Positions 1-6,977 of a stretch of 24,467 nucleotides of DNA are shown here, one piece after another (positions within the stretch are counted from its first letter, which is position 1; each line of letters opens with the position of its first letter). Under the pieces are notes generated by a model, which saw nothing but the letters and a program-made list of their open reading frames with translations, made no database searches and was not told where the DNA came from. The DNA comes from an uncultured Collinsella sp. (lineage in GTDB: Bacteria; Actinomycetota; Coriobacteriia; Coriobacteriales; Coriobacteriaceae), in the NCBI GenBank assembly GCA_937934355.1, contig CALGZY010000308.1, forward strand, positions 1 through 24,467. The letters run 5' to 3'. The position numbers and the translations under genes were made by a program.

Positions 1-1
1 G

Positions 2-823
2 CCGGAGGGTGCCGGTGCAGATGCCCGCGCCGCCGTTCCCGGTCCTGCCGACCCCGAGCCCGATGCGTTTGAGCTCGTGTATCCCCAGGCGGTGGGCGTG
101 CGCATGGGCACCTGCCCGTATCCGGCGCGCGATTCGTACAGTTACTCATCGATTGCCACGGCGCTGCATGCCGAGTCCGAGGACCGTGCCGCCGAGGCAC
201 ACGTGCCCATGGACGAGGCTGGCGATGATGCGGAGTCGGATGGTTCCGAGATGACGGATGTAGACGTGGCCGCCGTTGAGCCCGCCGGCAACCCCATGGC
301 GCTGGGCTCGGCCTTCCACGCTGCCTGTCAGTGGCTCATCGAGATGGGTGCCGATGCGCTGCCCGCTGAGCGTGCCGACGCCCTGGCTCGCCTGTGGCGC
401 CTGACGCCGGAGCAGCGCGAACGCTTCGACGTTGCCCTGGACCGCTGGCTCAAGTCGGCTGTTCGTGCCGACCTACTCGCGTGGCCGTGCGTTCGCGCCG
501 AAGTGCCGTTCTTTTCGTTGGGCTGCGAGGACGAGGACATCGCTCGCTACGGTGCCTATGCCGAGGGCGCCATCGATGCGCTGGCCACCGACCCGGCTGA
601 TCCGTCGCGCGCGCTGGTCATCGACTACAAGACGGGCGGCACGCCGGACGAGACGCCGGAGCAGCTGGTTGAGAAACACGCCTTGCAGGCACGTGTCTAC
701 GCTGATGTTCTGCACAAGGCGGGCTTTGAGGCCGTGACCGTCAAGTTCGTCCGCGTGGAACAGACCGATCCGACTCTCTTCGTCGAACCCGCCGAACCTC
801 AAGTGGTCACCTACAACTTCTAA
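2..823 (+). CDS. AddA/RecB-like UvrD-family helicase-nuclease, C-terminal part (5' partial)
   Basis: The frame is open from base 2 to the TAA at 821-823, so only the last 273 residues are visible and the helicase motifs lie upstream of the window. What remains is a RecB-type PD-(D/E)XK nuclease domain. In visible-fragment numbering it has a GSAFH motif (H106), an acidic residue in GAID (D192), and the VIDYKTG core with D208 and K210, followed by an ALQARVYADVL helix typical of the QxxxY region. Proteins of this type work with an AddB partner to resect double-strand breaks for RecA loading. The order of motifs fits AddA rather than AddB, whose C-terminus carries an iron-sulfur cysteine cluster not seen here. 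An acidic, low-complexity stretch around residues 60-95 is probably a linker. No downstream gene is close enough to suggest shared translation. A RecB-family nuclease in another helicase fusion cannot be excluded. Confidence 0.8.
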   Translation, partial: PEGAGADARAAVPGPADPEPDAFELVYPQAVGVRMGTCPYPARDSYSYSSIATALHAESEDRAAEAHVPMDEAGDDAESDGSEMTDVDVAAVEPAGNPMALGSAFHAACQWLIEMGADALPAERADALARLWRLTPEQRERFDVALDRWLKSAVRADLLAWPCVRAEVPFFSLGCEDEDIARYGAYAEGAIDALATDPADPSRALVIDYKTGGTPDETPEQLVEKHALQARVYADVLHKAGFEAVTVKFVRVEQTDPTLFVEPAEPQVVTYNF

Positions 824-835
824 CCACCTCAGGTC

Positions 836-898
836 TTACGGTGCTATTTGGTTAGTTTTGCGGCCGTAAAGCCCTCAATCGTCCAAATGGCACCGTAA
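836..898. repeat. Imperfect 16-bp inverted repeat (hairpin) after the helicase-nuclease gene
   Basis: Arms at 836-851 (TTACGGTGCTATTTGG) and 883-898 (CCAAATGGCACCGTAA) are reverse complements at 15 of 16 positions, and the single mismatch is a G-U pair in RNA. The loop is 31 nt and holds a near-palindrome around GCGGCCGT. There is no T-run after either arm, so it is not a classic intrinsic terminator. It could be a processing or stability hairpin at the 3' end of the upstream mRNA, or a dispersed intergenic repeat. Confidence 0.7.
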
Positions 899-920
899 CG
901 CATGGGAGAGCCTGGGGCGG

Positions 921-926
921 TACAAT
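921..926 (+). promoter_or_regulatory. Putative -10 element (TACAAT) for the DUF3284-like gene
   Basis: TACAAT lies 33 nt before the ATG at 960 and follows a G-rich stretch. Several genes in this window have a similar G-rich run before a TAnAAT-like hexamer (2968, 17362). No convincing -35 element was found. The hexamer is followed by CGAACGGTTC, a close inverted pair of half-sites of unknown meaning. Confidence 0.4.
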
Positions 927-959
927 GACTCGAACGGTTCAAACGAATAAGGAGCCATC

Positions 960-1469
960 ATGCAGCTCACCAAAAAGCTTAAGGTGACGCCGGAGGAGCT
1001 TTTTGACGCTCTGGCGGGGTTCATCATGCAGGATATCGAGAACGCCACGGGCAAGCGTCCCAGCCGCAACAAGCTCAACGGCTATAAGTACGAGAAGCGC
1101 GCCCAGTCCGCAAAAGGCAAGGCCAAGGGCACGGCGATCAAGGTTAAGATCAAGCACTTTGACTACCCGTGCCTCTATGAGGTCCGTTTTCAGTATGCGG
1201 CGGGCATCAATACCATGCGCTATGAGGCTGCACCTGCTGGCGATGGTGCCTGCGAGCTCACCTATACCGAGGATTTTCAGGGTGTGGGTGGCAACACGTC
1301 TGGCACGCGCGGCAAGCTTGGCCTCTTCTTCTATGGGCGAAAGCTCAAGAGCCACGCCAACCAGACGATTGATCAAATCGTCAAATACATCGAGGGTGAG
1401 CGCCGCGTAAAGGCTAATCCCGCCTTCGCCGATGATACTGCCGAAAACGCTTCGGATGTATTCCATTGA
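960..1469 (+). CDS. DUF3284-like protein of unknown function
   Basis: This is a 169-residue soluble protein with no signal peptide or membrane segment. ATG 960 is preceded by AAGGAG at 949-954, a good ribosome site. The pattern of an N-terminal KLKVTPEELFDAL, a central ATGKRPSRNKLNGYKYEK, a basic region, then INTMRYE and CELTYTEDF strands and a C-terminal helix with a YIEGE end matches my recollection of the DUF3284 family, whose fold I expect to be START/SRPBCC-like. The family has no established biochemical role. The protein is somewhat longer than the usual 130-150 residues because of a lysine-rich insertion near residues 45-60 and a polar C-terminal tail. It appears to be transcribed alone. 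The family call rests on remembered pattern similarity only. Confidence 0.65.
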   Translation: MQLTKKLKVTPEELFDALAGFIMQDIENATGKRPSRNKLNGYKYEKRAQSAKGKAKGTAIKVKIKHFDYPCLYEVRFQYAAGINTMRYEAAPAGDGACELTYTEDFQGVGGNTSGTRGKLGLFFYGRKLKSHANQTIDQIVKYIEGERRVKANPAFADDTAENASDVFH

Positions 1470-1572
1470 TACCCTGTGCAAAAGCTTTACCACTCTTCAC
1501 ATCAGCTGTGAACACTTCAGGCTTCGAGCCAGTAGCGAGCGGCCCGACAAAATTAGTTGATGGAAGTGCCAA

Positions 1573-2772
1573 ATGAATAAGAATGCCACTGCGCAGCTGC
1601 ACATCTATTCCGCCTTTTTCGTTCTCGCGGGATTTGTTTTAAATCGGGGAGTGTTTCTACTTTTCCTTGCGGAGAAAGGAATGTCTGTCACGGAAATCGC
1701 GCTTTATCAAGCCCTGTTTAACATTGCAACGGTCGTCCTCGAGCTGCCAACAGGGCTGATAGGCGATTTCTTTGGAAAGAAGTTCTCGATTCAAGTGGGC
1801 GTGCTGCTGCTTTTCTTCCATACGGCTGGCATGCTGTTGCTCTCAGGCCCCTTTCTCGTCGCGCTTTCCCTTGTTGAGGCACTCGCCTACTCCCTTCAAT
1901 CGGGATCCGAACAAGCGCTTTTATATGAAATTGCCCGAAATGCCGGTCAAGGAGAGCGCTTCCTCACCATCAACGCTCGGCTGCTTGCCGCGCAATCAAT
2001 CGCGACGGGAGTGGCAATCGTACTTGGATCATTCATTGCCCAAGTATCTTGGAGTGCCCTCTACGTATGCGTTTCCGTTTTCTATCTCCTGCAGCTTTTC
2101 CTTCTGTATCCCATTGAGAGAATGGAAACGACCCATTCCAAAAACTCTGGGGAGGAAAGGTTTGACGTAGCCAAGGTCTTCAGACGCGAAACCTGGTGCA
2201 TTGGAGAATCCGCTTTTGCGGTGTTGCTTCTTCTAATCGGCACAAGCATGCTCGATGGATTCTATGGGAGTTATTACAACTTGAATCAGTTGGTATTCGA
2301 CGCATTTGATGCTCCCGTCTCCATAATAGGAATCTTTTTCGGTGCATCCTATGCAGTAAATGCGACGGCCTACATTGCAGCAGATTTCTTCTCATCGCGT
2401 TTCGGGAAAAGAAATACCATGCTCGGCTCGATGCTAATCGAGGCCGGTCTTTTCATGATTCTTCCGTGGTTCGCTTCAAATCCGCTGTGTTTGTTTGGCC
2501 TTAGCATGGTGCTTTGTTTTCTCCCAGAAGTGGTGTACATCACTTCGGAAAACTTAATCCAAGACGCGATAGCGGACGATCTCCGCGCGACGATCCTTTC
2601 CGTCGCGTCTCTGGTAAGGGCTCTCTTTTCTGCAATGTTTTTCTCCATATTTGGATATGTGTTGGGGTTATATCCCATTCAGATAGCGCTCGGTGTTATT
2701 GGCGCAATCGCGATAGCAATTACCGCCGTTGTTTCTTTAAAAATGGTAGGAATACATGTCTCCAAGAATTGA
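1573..2772 (+). CDS. Major facilitator superfamily (MFS) transporter, low G+C
   Basis: This is a 399-residue integral membrane protein with about 12 hydrophobic segments arranged as 6+6, the usual MFS length. The loop after the second membrane segment reads ELPTGLIGDFFGKK, which is the MFS motif-A position (roughly residues 57-70). A polar central loop (residues about 178-200, METTHSKNSGEERF) separates the halves. ATG 1573 is preceded by GGAAG at 1562-1566. The substrate cannot be read from the sequence; relatives with an E-(L/I)-P-(T/S)-G motif are mostly drug or small-peptide exporters. G+C is about half in sampled lines against 65-75% in dnaE, and rare codons such as ATA and AGA are used, so recent transfer is likely. 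The end overlaps a 49-codon ORF by 17 nt, which suggests the two are translated together. Confidence 0.85.
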   Translation: MNKNATAQLHIYSAFFVLAGFVLNRGVFLLFLAEKGMSVTEIALYQALFNIATVVLELPTGLIGDFFGKKFSIQVGVLLLFFHTAGMLLLSGPFLVALSLVEALAYSLQSGSEQALLYEIARNAGQGERFLTINARLLAAQSIATGVAIVLGSFIAQVSWSALYVCVSVFYLLQLFLLYPIERMETTHSKNSGEERFDVAKVFRRETWCIGESAFAVLLLLIGTSMLDGFYGSYYNLNQLVFDAFDAPVSIIGIFFGASYAVNATAYIAADFFSSRFGKRNTMLGSMLIEAGLFMILPWFASNPLCLFGLSMVLCFLPEVVYITSENLIQDAIADDLRATILSVASLVRALFSAMFFSIFGYVLGLYPIQIALGVIGAIAIAITAVVSLKMVGIHVSKN

Positions 2773-2905
2773 TATATCGATTGACGAGCTATCCGAAGCG
2801 TCGAGCCTTCTTGATGGACATGACTATTCGTCACAAATCATTTCGCGCATCGCCGGGGTTCCAGTAATACTCGATGTATCTGGATGCCCTCATTCCCCTT
2901 TTTGA
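2756..2905 (+). CDS. Small ORF (49 aa) overlapping the MFS gene, function unknown
   Basis: ATG 2756 opens a 49-codon frame that ends at TGA 2903-2905. It overlaps the last 17 nt of the MFS gene and has a fair ribosome site (TAGGAA, 2746-2751) inside that gene, so coupled translation is plausible. The peptide starts MSPRIDISIDELSEASS, continues with a mildly hydrophobic IISRIAGVPVILDVS stretch and ends GCPHSPF, with one cysteine. Codon use is AT-rich like the MFS gene. It may be a peptide exported by the transporter, the start of a longer gene cut short by an insertion or deletion, or chance. I do not recognise a family. The partial repeat at 2912-2926 begins 7 nt after the stop. Confidence 0.45.
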   Translation: MSPRIDISIDELSEASSLLDGHDYSSQIISRIAGVPVILDVSGCPHSPF

Positions 2906-2911
2906 AGGTAT

Positions 2912-2926
2912 CAAATTAGCTACCCG
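2912..2926 (+). repeat. 15-nt fragment of the 37-nt repeat found at 6830-6956
   Basis: CAAATTAGCTACCCG is identical to the outer end of the right arm of the inverted pair at 6920-6956. Only this end is present; the rest of the unit is missing. It lies directly after the 49-codon ORF and before the dnaE promoter, so it marks one border of the low-G+C patch. Confidence 0.6.
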
Positions 2927-2967
2927 TGTTGGTTTGGCTAGGTTCGGGTGCTGTCCGTGCCGTGGGG

Positions 2968-2973
2968 TAAAAT
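2968..2973 (+). promoter_or_regulatory. Putative -10 element (TAAAAT) for dnaE
   Basis: GGGGTAAAAT ends 39 nt before ATG 3013. The hexamer is one base from the TATAAT consensus. No good -35 is visible. The region 2927-3012 has no other gene. Confidence 0.4.
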
Positions 2974-3012
2974 CGTTCAGTCAGAACACGAACCCGCATC
3001 GGAGCTCATCAC

Positions 3013-6000
3013 ATGGCATTCGTCCATCTGCACAATCACACTGTTTTCTCCATGCTCGACGGCGCAACCCGTATCCAGGATATGGTCAACCGTGCCGTTG
3101 AGCTGGGCATGCCTGCCGTGGCCATCACCGACCACGGCTACATGTACGGCGTACCCGACTTGGCGCTGGCCTGCGACGCCGTCAATCACAACACGCCCGA
3201 GTACAAAACCTGGAGCCACGACAAGGCCTTCTTGGAAAAGGACCGCCGCGACGAGCTGGTGGAGCCCGATCCCGAGGAAAACCCGCGCGAGCATGCCCAG
3301 TATGTGAAGGACATGGCCATGTGGGACGAGAAGGGCAATATCGACGAGCTCAAGCCGCCCCTGGTCATCAAACCCATCTTTGGCTGCGAGGTCTACTTTA
3401 CGCCGGACGAGACCCTTGCTCGCGACCACAAGCCCGAGCTCTACCACATGATCCTTCTGGCCAAGGACCAGGAGGGCTACGTCAACCTGATGCAGACGGT
3501 TTCCGAGGCCGCCGTGCAGGGCTTTTACTACAAGCCGCGCGTAACGCTCGACAACCTGCGCCGCCATGCCAAGGGCATGATCTGCACGAGCGCCTGCATC
3601 GCTGGTATTATCCCCAAGTACATCGACCGCGGTGACATGGAGGGCGCCATCAAGTGGGCCGAGACCTTCCGCGACACCTTCGACCCCGGCGACTTTTACA
3701 TCGAGATCCAGGAACACGGCATCACCACCGACAACGGCCTGACCGACGAGCAGATGGACCGCACGCTCATCGACATTGCCAAACAGGTGGGCGTCAAGGT
3801 CATCGCCACCAACGACTTCCACTACCTGCGCCGCGAGGATGCGCCCGTGCAGGACGTCATCATGTGTATTGGCATGAACGCCAAGGTCGACGACCCCAAC
3901 CGCATGCGCATGACCGGCTCGGAGTTTTACATGAAGACCGAGGAGGAGATGCGGGCGATGTTCCCGTATTGCCCCGAGGCCTGCGACAACACGCTCGAGA
4001 TCGCCGACAAGTGCTACGTCGAGCTCGACTGGGACTCTATCATCCTGCCGCGCTTCCCGCTGCTCGATCCCGGCGAGACGCACGAGAGCCAGTTCCGCCG
4101 CGAGTGCGAGAAGGGCCTGCGCCAGCACTACGGTGACGACTGGGCCACGCGCGAGATCGGTGGCGTCAACATCAAAGAGCGCTTTGAGTACGAATACAAG
4201 GTCATCTGCGACAAGGGCTTTGCCGCCTACTTTTTGATCGTTGCCGAGTACGTCCAATGGGCTAAGGACAACGGCATCGGCGTCGGCCCCGGCCGTGGCT
4301 CGGCCGCCGGCGCTATCGTCGCCTACGCCATGAACATCACCGCGTTCGACCCGCTCGAGAACGGCCTGATGTTCGAGAGGTTCCTGTCCCCGCAGCGTAC
4401 CGAGATGCCCGATATCGATATGGACTTCGACGATGAGCGGCGCCTCGAGGTCGTGGAGCACGTTCGCCAGCTCTACGGCCCCGAGAAGGTCACCCACGTC
4501 ATCACCTACTCGACCATTAAGGCCAAGCAGGCCATCAACGACGCCGCGCGCGTGCTGGACTATCCGGTCTACATGGGCCAGCGCCTGTCCAAGATGGTCT
4601 CGAGCGACCCCAAGGTCAAGCTCAAGCAGGTGCTCGAAAAGCAACCCGGCAAAGAGGATCTGTTTAACCCCGACTTTGCCGAGGCCTATAAAAAGGATGA
4701 CGACGCTCGCCGCATCATCGACACGGCGCTCTCGATCGAGGGCCTCACCCGTGGCGAGGGCGTGCACGCGTGCGCCGTTCTGATCTGCCGCGATCCCGTC
4801 AACGAGCACGTACCCACCAAGCTCGATACCAAGGGCGGCGTCGAGATTACCCAGTACGAGGGTCATACCGTTGCCGACATGGGCTTGCTCAAGATGGACT
4901 TCCTGGGTCTACGCACGCTGACGGTTATCTCTAAGGCCAAGGCTAACATCAAAAAGAACTTCGGCATCGACATCAAAGAGGAAGAGATTCCCTTTGACGA
5001 CCCCGAGATCTTTAAGCTCATGGGCTCCGGTCACACCGCCGGCGTCTTCCAGGTCGAGTCCGCCGGCATGACGGCCACGATCAAGAACATGAAGCCCACC
5101 GAGTACAAGCACGTCGTGGCATTGATCGCTCTGTACCGCCCGGGCCCGCTGGGCGCCGGCATGGTTTCGTCTTACATCAACCGTATGAACGGCAAGGAGC
5201 CGGCCGTCTCCTACGATGACCGTCTGGACGACATCCTGGGCGAAACCTACGGCACCATGGTCTACCAGGAGCAGGTTATGCTCATCTCCGTCGAGATGTG
5301 CGGCTTCTCCAAGGGCGAATCGGACTCGCGTATCCGTAAGCCCGTGGCTAAGAAAAAGATCAAGCTGCTCACGTCGACGGTGCTCCACTGGGAGGATGGC
5401 TCGGACGAGACCACCTACGACCACTGGATGAACGGCGCTATCAAGAACAACTACACGCGCGAGGTCGCCCAGAAGATTTGGGACGATGTTCTTGAATTCG
5501 CGTCCTACGCCTTCAACAAGTCGCACTCCGCCGGCTACGCCATCCTGGTTATGCAGACGGCGTGGCTCAAGGCGCACTATCCGCACGAGTACATGGCGGC
5601 CGTTCTGACGTCCTACACGGGCAAGACCGACAAGATCGTGCACTACGTCTCGGCATGCCGTCACGACGGCATCCCCGTGCTGTCGCCAGATGTCAACGAG
5701 TCCGGTACCGAGTTCACGGCTACCAAGGAGGGCGTGCGCTTTGGTCTGGCCGGCATCCGCGGCGTGGGCACCGGCGTGGCGCAGGCGATTATCGCCGAGC
5801 GCGAGGCGGGCGGCCCGTTTAAGACGCTGCACGACTTTGTCGAGCGCGTGGACTCCAGCCAGGCAAACCGCCGCGTGATCGAATCGCTCATCAAGGCAGG
5901 CGCCTTCGACTCCACGGGGTATCCGCGTCGCCAGATGATGCACTTTGTGGACAAGAACAACCCCGAGAACATCATCGATGCCGCAGTAAAGCGCCAGAAG

Positions 6001-6816
6001 GATCGCGCGAGCGGCCAGACGTCGTTCTTCGATATGTTTGGCGACGTTGAGGGCTCGGGCTTTGAGGTGAGCGTGCCCGATCCGGATGGCCAGGAGTGGG
6101 ACCGCCACCTTAAGCTGAGCCAGGAGAAGGAGGTTCTGGGCATCTATGTCTCGGACCACCCGCTGCGCCCGTTTGAGTATGCACTTAGCAAAGTGCGCGA
6201 CTTCTCGTTCTCGCAGATCGACACCGGCTACGAGGTGCAAAACCCCACGGGCGGTACCATCAACCAGGAGATTCCCGAGGGTAAGGCGCTCTGGTGGGCC
6301 GGTATGGTCTCGAGCGTGTCCAAGCGCGTGACCAAAAACGGCGATCCCATGGGCATCGTGCAGCTCGAGGACATGGAGGGCGAGGCCACGGTCGTGGTGT
6401 TCCCCAAGACCTACAAGGAGGCCGAGGGGTATCTGTACGGCGAGGTCGATCCCGAGACCGGCGCGCAGCTGTCCGACGCGTTTGTGCGCATTAAGGGCAA
6501 GCTCGAGCGCTCGGACCGCGGCGACCAGATCATCGCGCAGGAGATTGTGCCGCTGGAGCTTAGCGAGGAGAAAAACAAGCCCAAGGTCTTTGAGGTCATG
6601 GTGCCCAACAGCCGCTTTAGCCAGGGCAATATGGCGCGCCTGGCCACGGTGCTCACCACAAACCCGGGCGGCGACCGCGTGGAGATCTTTATTGAGCAAG
6701 TCGACGGGCGCGTGCTGCGTGCCGAGGTGCCGGCCAAGGTCAATGCACGCTCGATTCCGCTGCTGGCAGAGGCAAAGGCCATCGTCGGCAACCAAGGTCG
6801 CGTGACGGTTATCTAA
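3013..6816 (+). CDS. dnaE: DNA polymerase III alpha subunit, DnaE
   Basis: This is the replicative polymerase catalytic subunit, 1267 residues. The start MAFVHLHNHT matches actinobacterial DnaE1, and GGAG at 3001-3004 serves as ribosome site. The PHP domain keeps its metal-binding set: H7, H9, D16, H41, E126 (GCEVYF), H145, C195 (TSAC), D268 and H270 (NDFHY). The polymerase core has GVGPGRGSAAGAIVAY (about 422-437) and the catalytic aspartates D467 and D469 in PDIDMDFDDERR, with the third at D629 in KMDFLGLR. A helix-hairpin-helix region around 910-960 and an OB fold from about 1093 follow. An acidic and lysine-rich insertion sits inside the PHP domain between H41 and E126. The intact PHP site suggests built-in 3'-5' proofreading, as known for mycobacterial DnaE1. 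The gene stands alone with its own promoter; the inverted repeat at 6830 follows the stop by 13 nt. Confidence 0.97.
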   Translation: MAFVHLHNHTVFSMLDGATRIQDMVNRAVELGMPAVAITDHGYMYGVPDLALACDAVNHNTPEYKTWSHDKAFLEKDRRDELVEPDPEENPREHAQYVKDMAMWDEKGNIDELKPPLVIKPIFGCEVYFTPDETLARDHKPELYHMILLAKDQEGYVNLMQTVSEAAVQGFYYKPRVTLDNLRRHAKGMICTSACIAGIIPKYIDRGDMEGAIKWAETFRDTFDPGDFYIEIQEHGITTDNGLTDEQMDRTLIDIAKQVGVKVIATNDFHYLRREDAPVQDVIMCIGMNAKVDDPNRMRMTGSEFYMKTEEEMRAMFPYCPEACDNTLEIADKCYVELDWDSIILPRFPLLDPGETHESQFRRECEKGLRQHYGDDWATREIGGVNIKERFEYEYKVICDKGFAAYFLIVAEYVQWAKDNGIGVGPGRGSAAGAIVAYAMNITAFDPLENGLMFERFLSPQRTEMPDIDMDFDDERRLEVVEHVRQLYGPEKVTHVITYSTIKAKQAINDAARVLDYPVYMGQRLSKMVSSDPKVKLKQVLEKQPGKEDLFNPDFAEAYKKDDDARRIIDTALSIEGLTRGEGVHACAVLICRDPVNEHVPTKLDTKGGVEITQYEGHTVADMGLLKMDFLGLRTLTVISKAKANIKKNFGIDIKEEEIPFDDPEIFKLMGSGHTAGVFQVESAGMTATIKNMKPTEYKHVVALIALYRPGPLGAGMVSSYINRMNGKEPAVSYDDRLDDILGETYGTMVYQEQVMLISVEMCGFSKGESDSRIRKPVAKKKIKLLTSTVLHWEDGSDETTYDHWMNGAIKNNYTREVAQKIWDDVLEFASYAFNKSHSAGYAILVMQTAWLKAHYPHEYMAAVLTSYTGKTDKIVHYVSACRHDGIPVLSPDVNESGTEFTATKEGVRFGLAGIRGVGTGVAQAIIAEREAGGPFKTLHDFVERVDSSQANRRVIESLIKAGAFDSTGYPRRQMMHFVDKNNPENIIDAAVKRQKDRASGQTSFFDMFGDVEGSGFEVSVPDPDGQEWDRHLKLSQEKEVLGIYVSDHPLRPFEYALSKVRDFSFSQIDTGYEVQNPTGGTINQEIPEGKALWWAGMVSSVSKRVTKNGDPMGIVQLEDMEGEATVVVFPKTYKEAEGYLYGEVDPETGAQLSDAFVRIKGKLERSDRGDQIIAQEIVPLELSEEKNKPKVFEVMVPNSRFSQGNMARLATVLTTNPGGDRVEIFIEQVDGRVLRAEVPAKVNARSIPLLAEAKAIVGNQGRVTVI

Positions 6817-6829
6817 AATGATTTTGCCG

Positions 6830-6956
6830 GGGTAGCTAATTTGGGACGGGGCTATTTTAGCTACCCTTTGACTGACGGCGAATGAGTCGGGGTCGGAATA
6901 CATCTCAACCGACATATGGGGGTAGCTAAAATAGCCCCGTCCCAAATTAGCTACCC
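6830..6956. repeat. Pair of perfect 37-nt inverted arms with 53-nt spacer (REPIN-like)
   Basis: The arms at 6830-6866 and 6920-6956 are exact reverse complements over 37 nt. Each arm is itself flanked by a 10-bp palindrome, GGGTAGCTAA at one end and TTAGCTACCC at the other, so each can fold alone or the two can pair into one long hairpin. The core holds GGGACGGGGC. The unit fills the gap between dnaE and the SNF2 gene and ends 11 nt before the latter's ribosome site. No open frame and no T-run are present. This two-palindrome layout is that of REPINs, which are mobilised by Y1-type RAYT transposases; no such gene is in the window. Confidence 0.85.
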
Positions 6957-6977
6957 GGTGCGAGATTGGAGGAAGTG

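Noticed and set aside
930..940. CGAACGGTTC as a LexA box before the DUF3284-like gene
   Set aside because: The two half-sites are separated by too few bases; the LexA operator needs four between GAAC and GTTC, as at 13143-13154.
2977..4866. A 629-codon minus-strand frame opposite dnaE
   Set aside because: Its sequence is rich in V, A, D and H as expected from the reverse complement of high-G+C codons, and it lies wholly within a certain dnaE. The same applies to the long antisense frames at 4909-6945, 8190-9164, 10851-12551 and 15690-17120.
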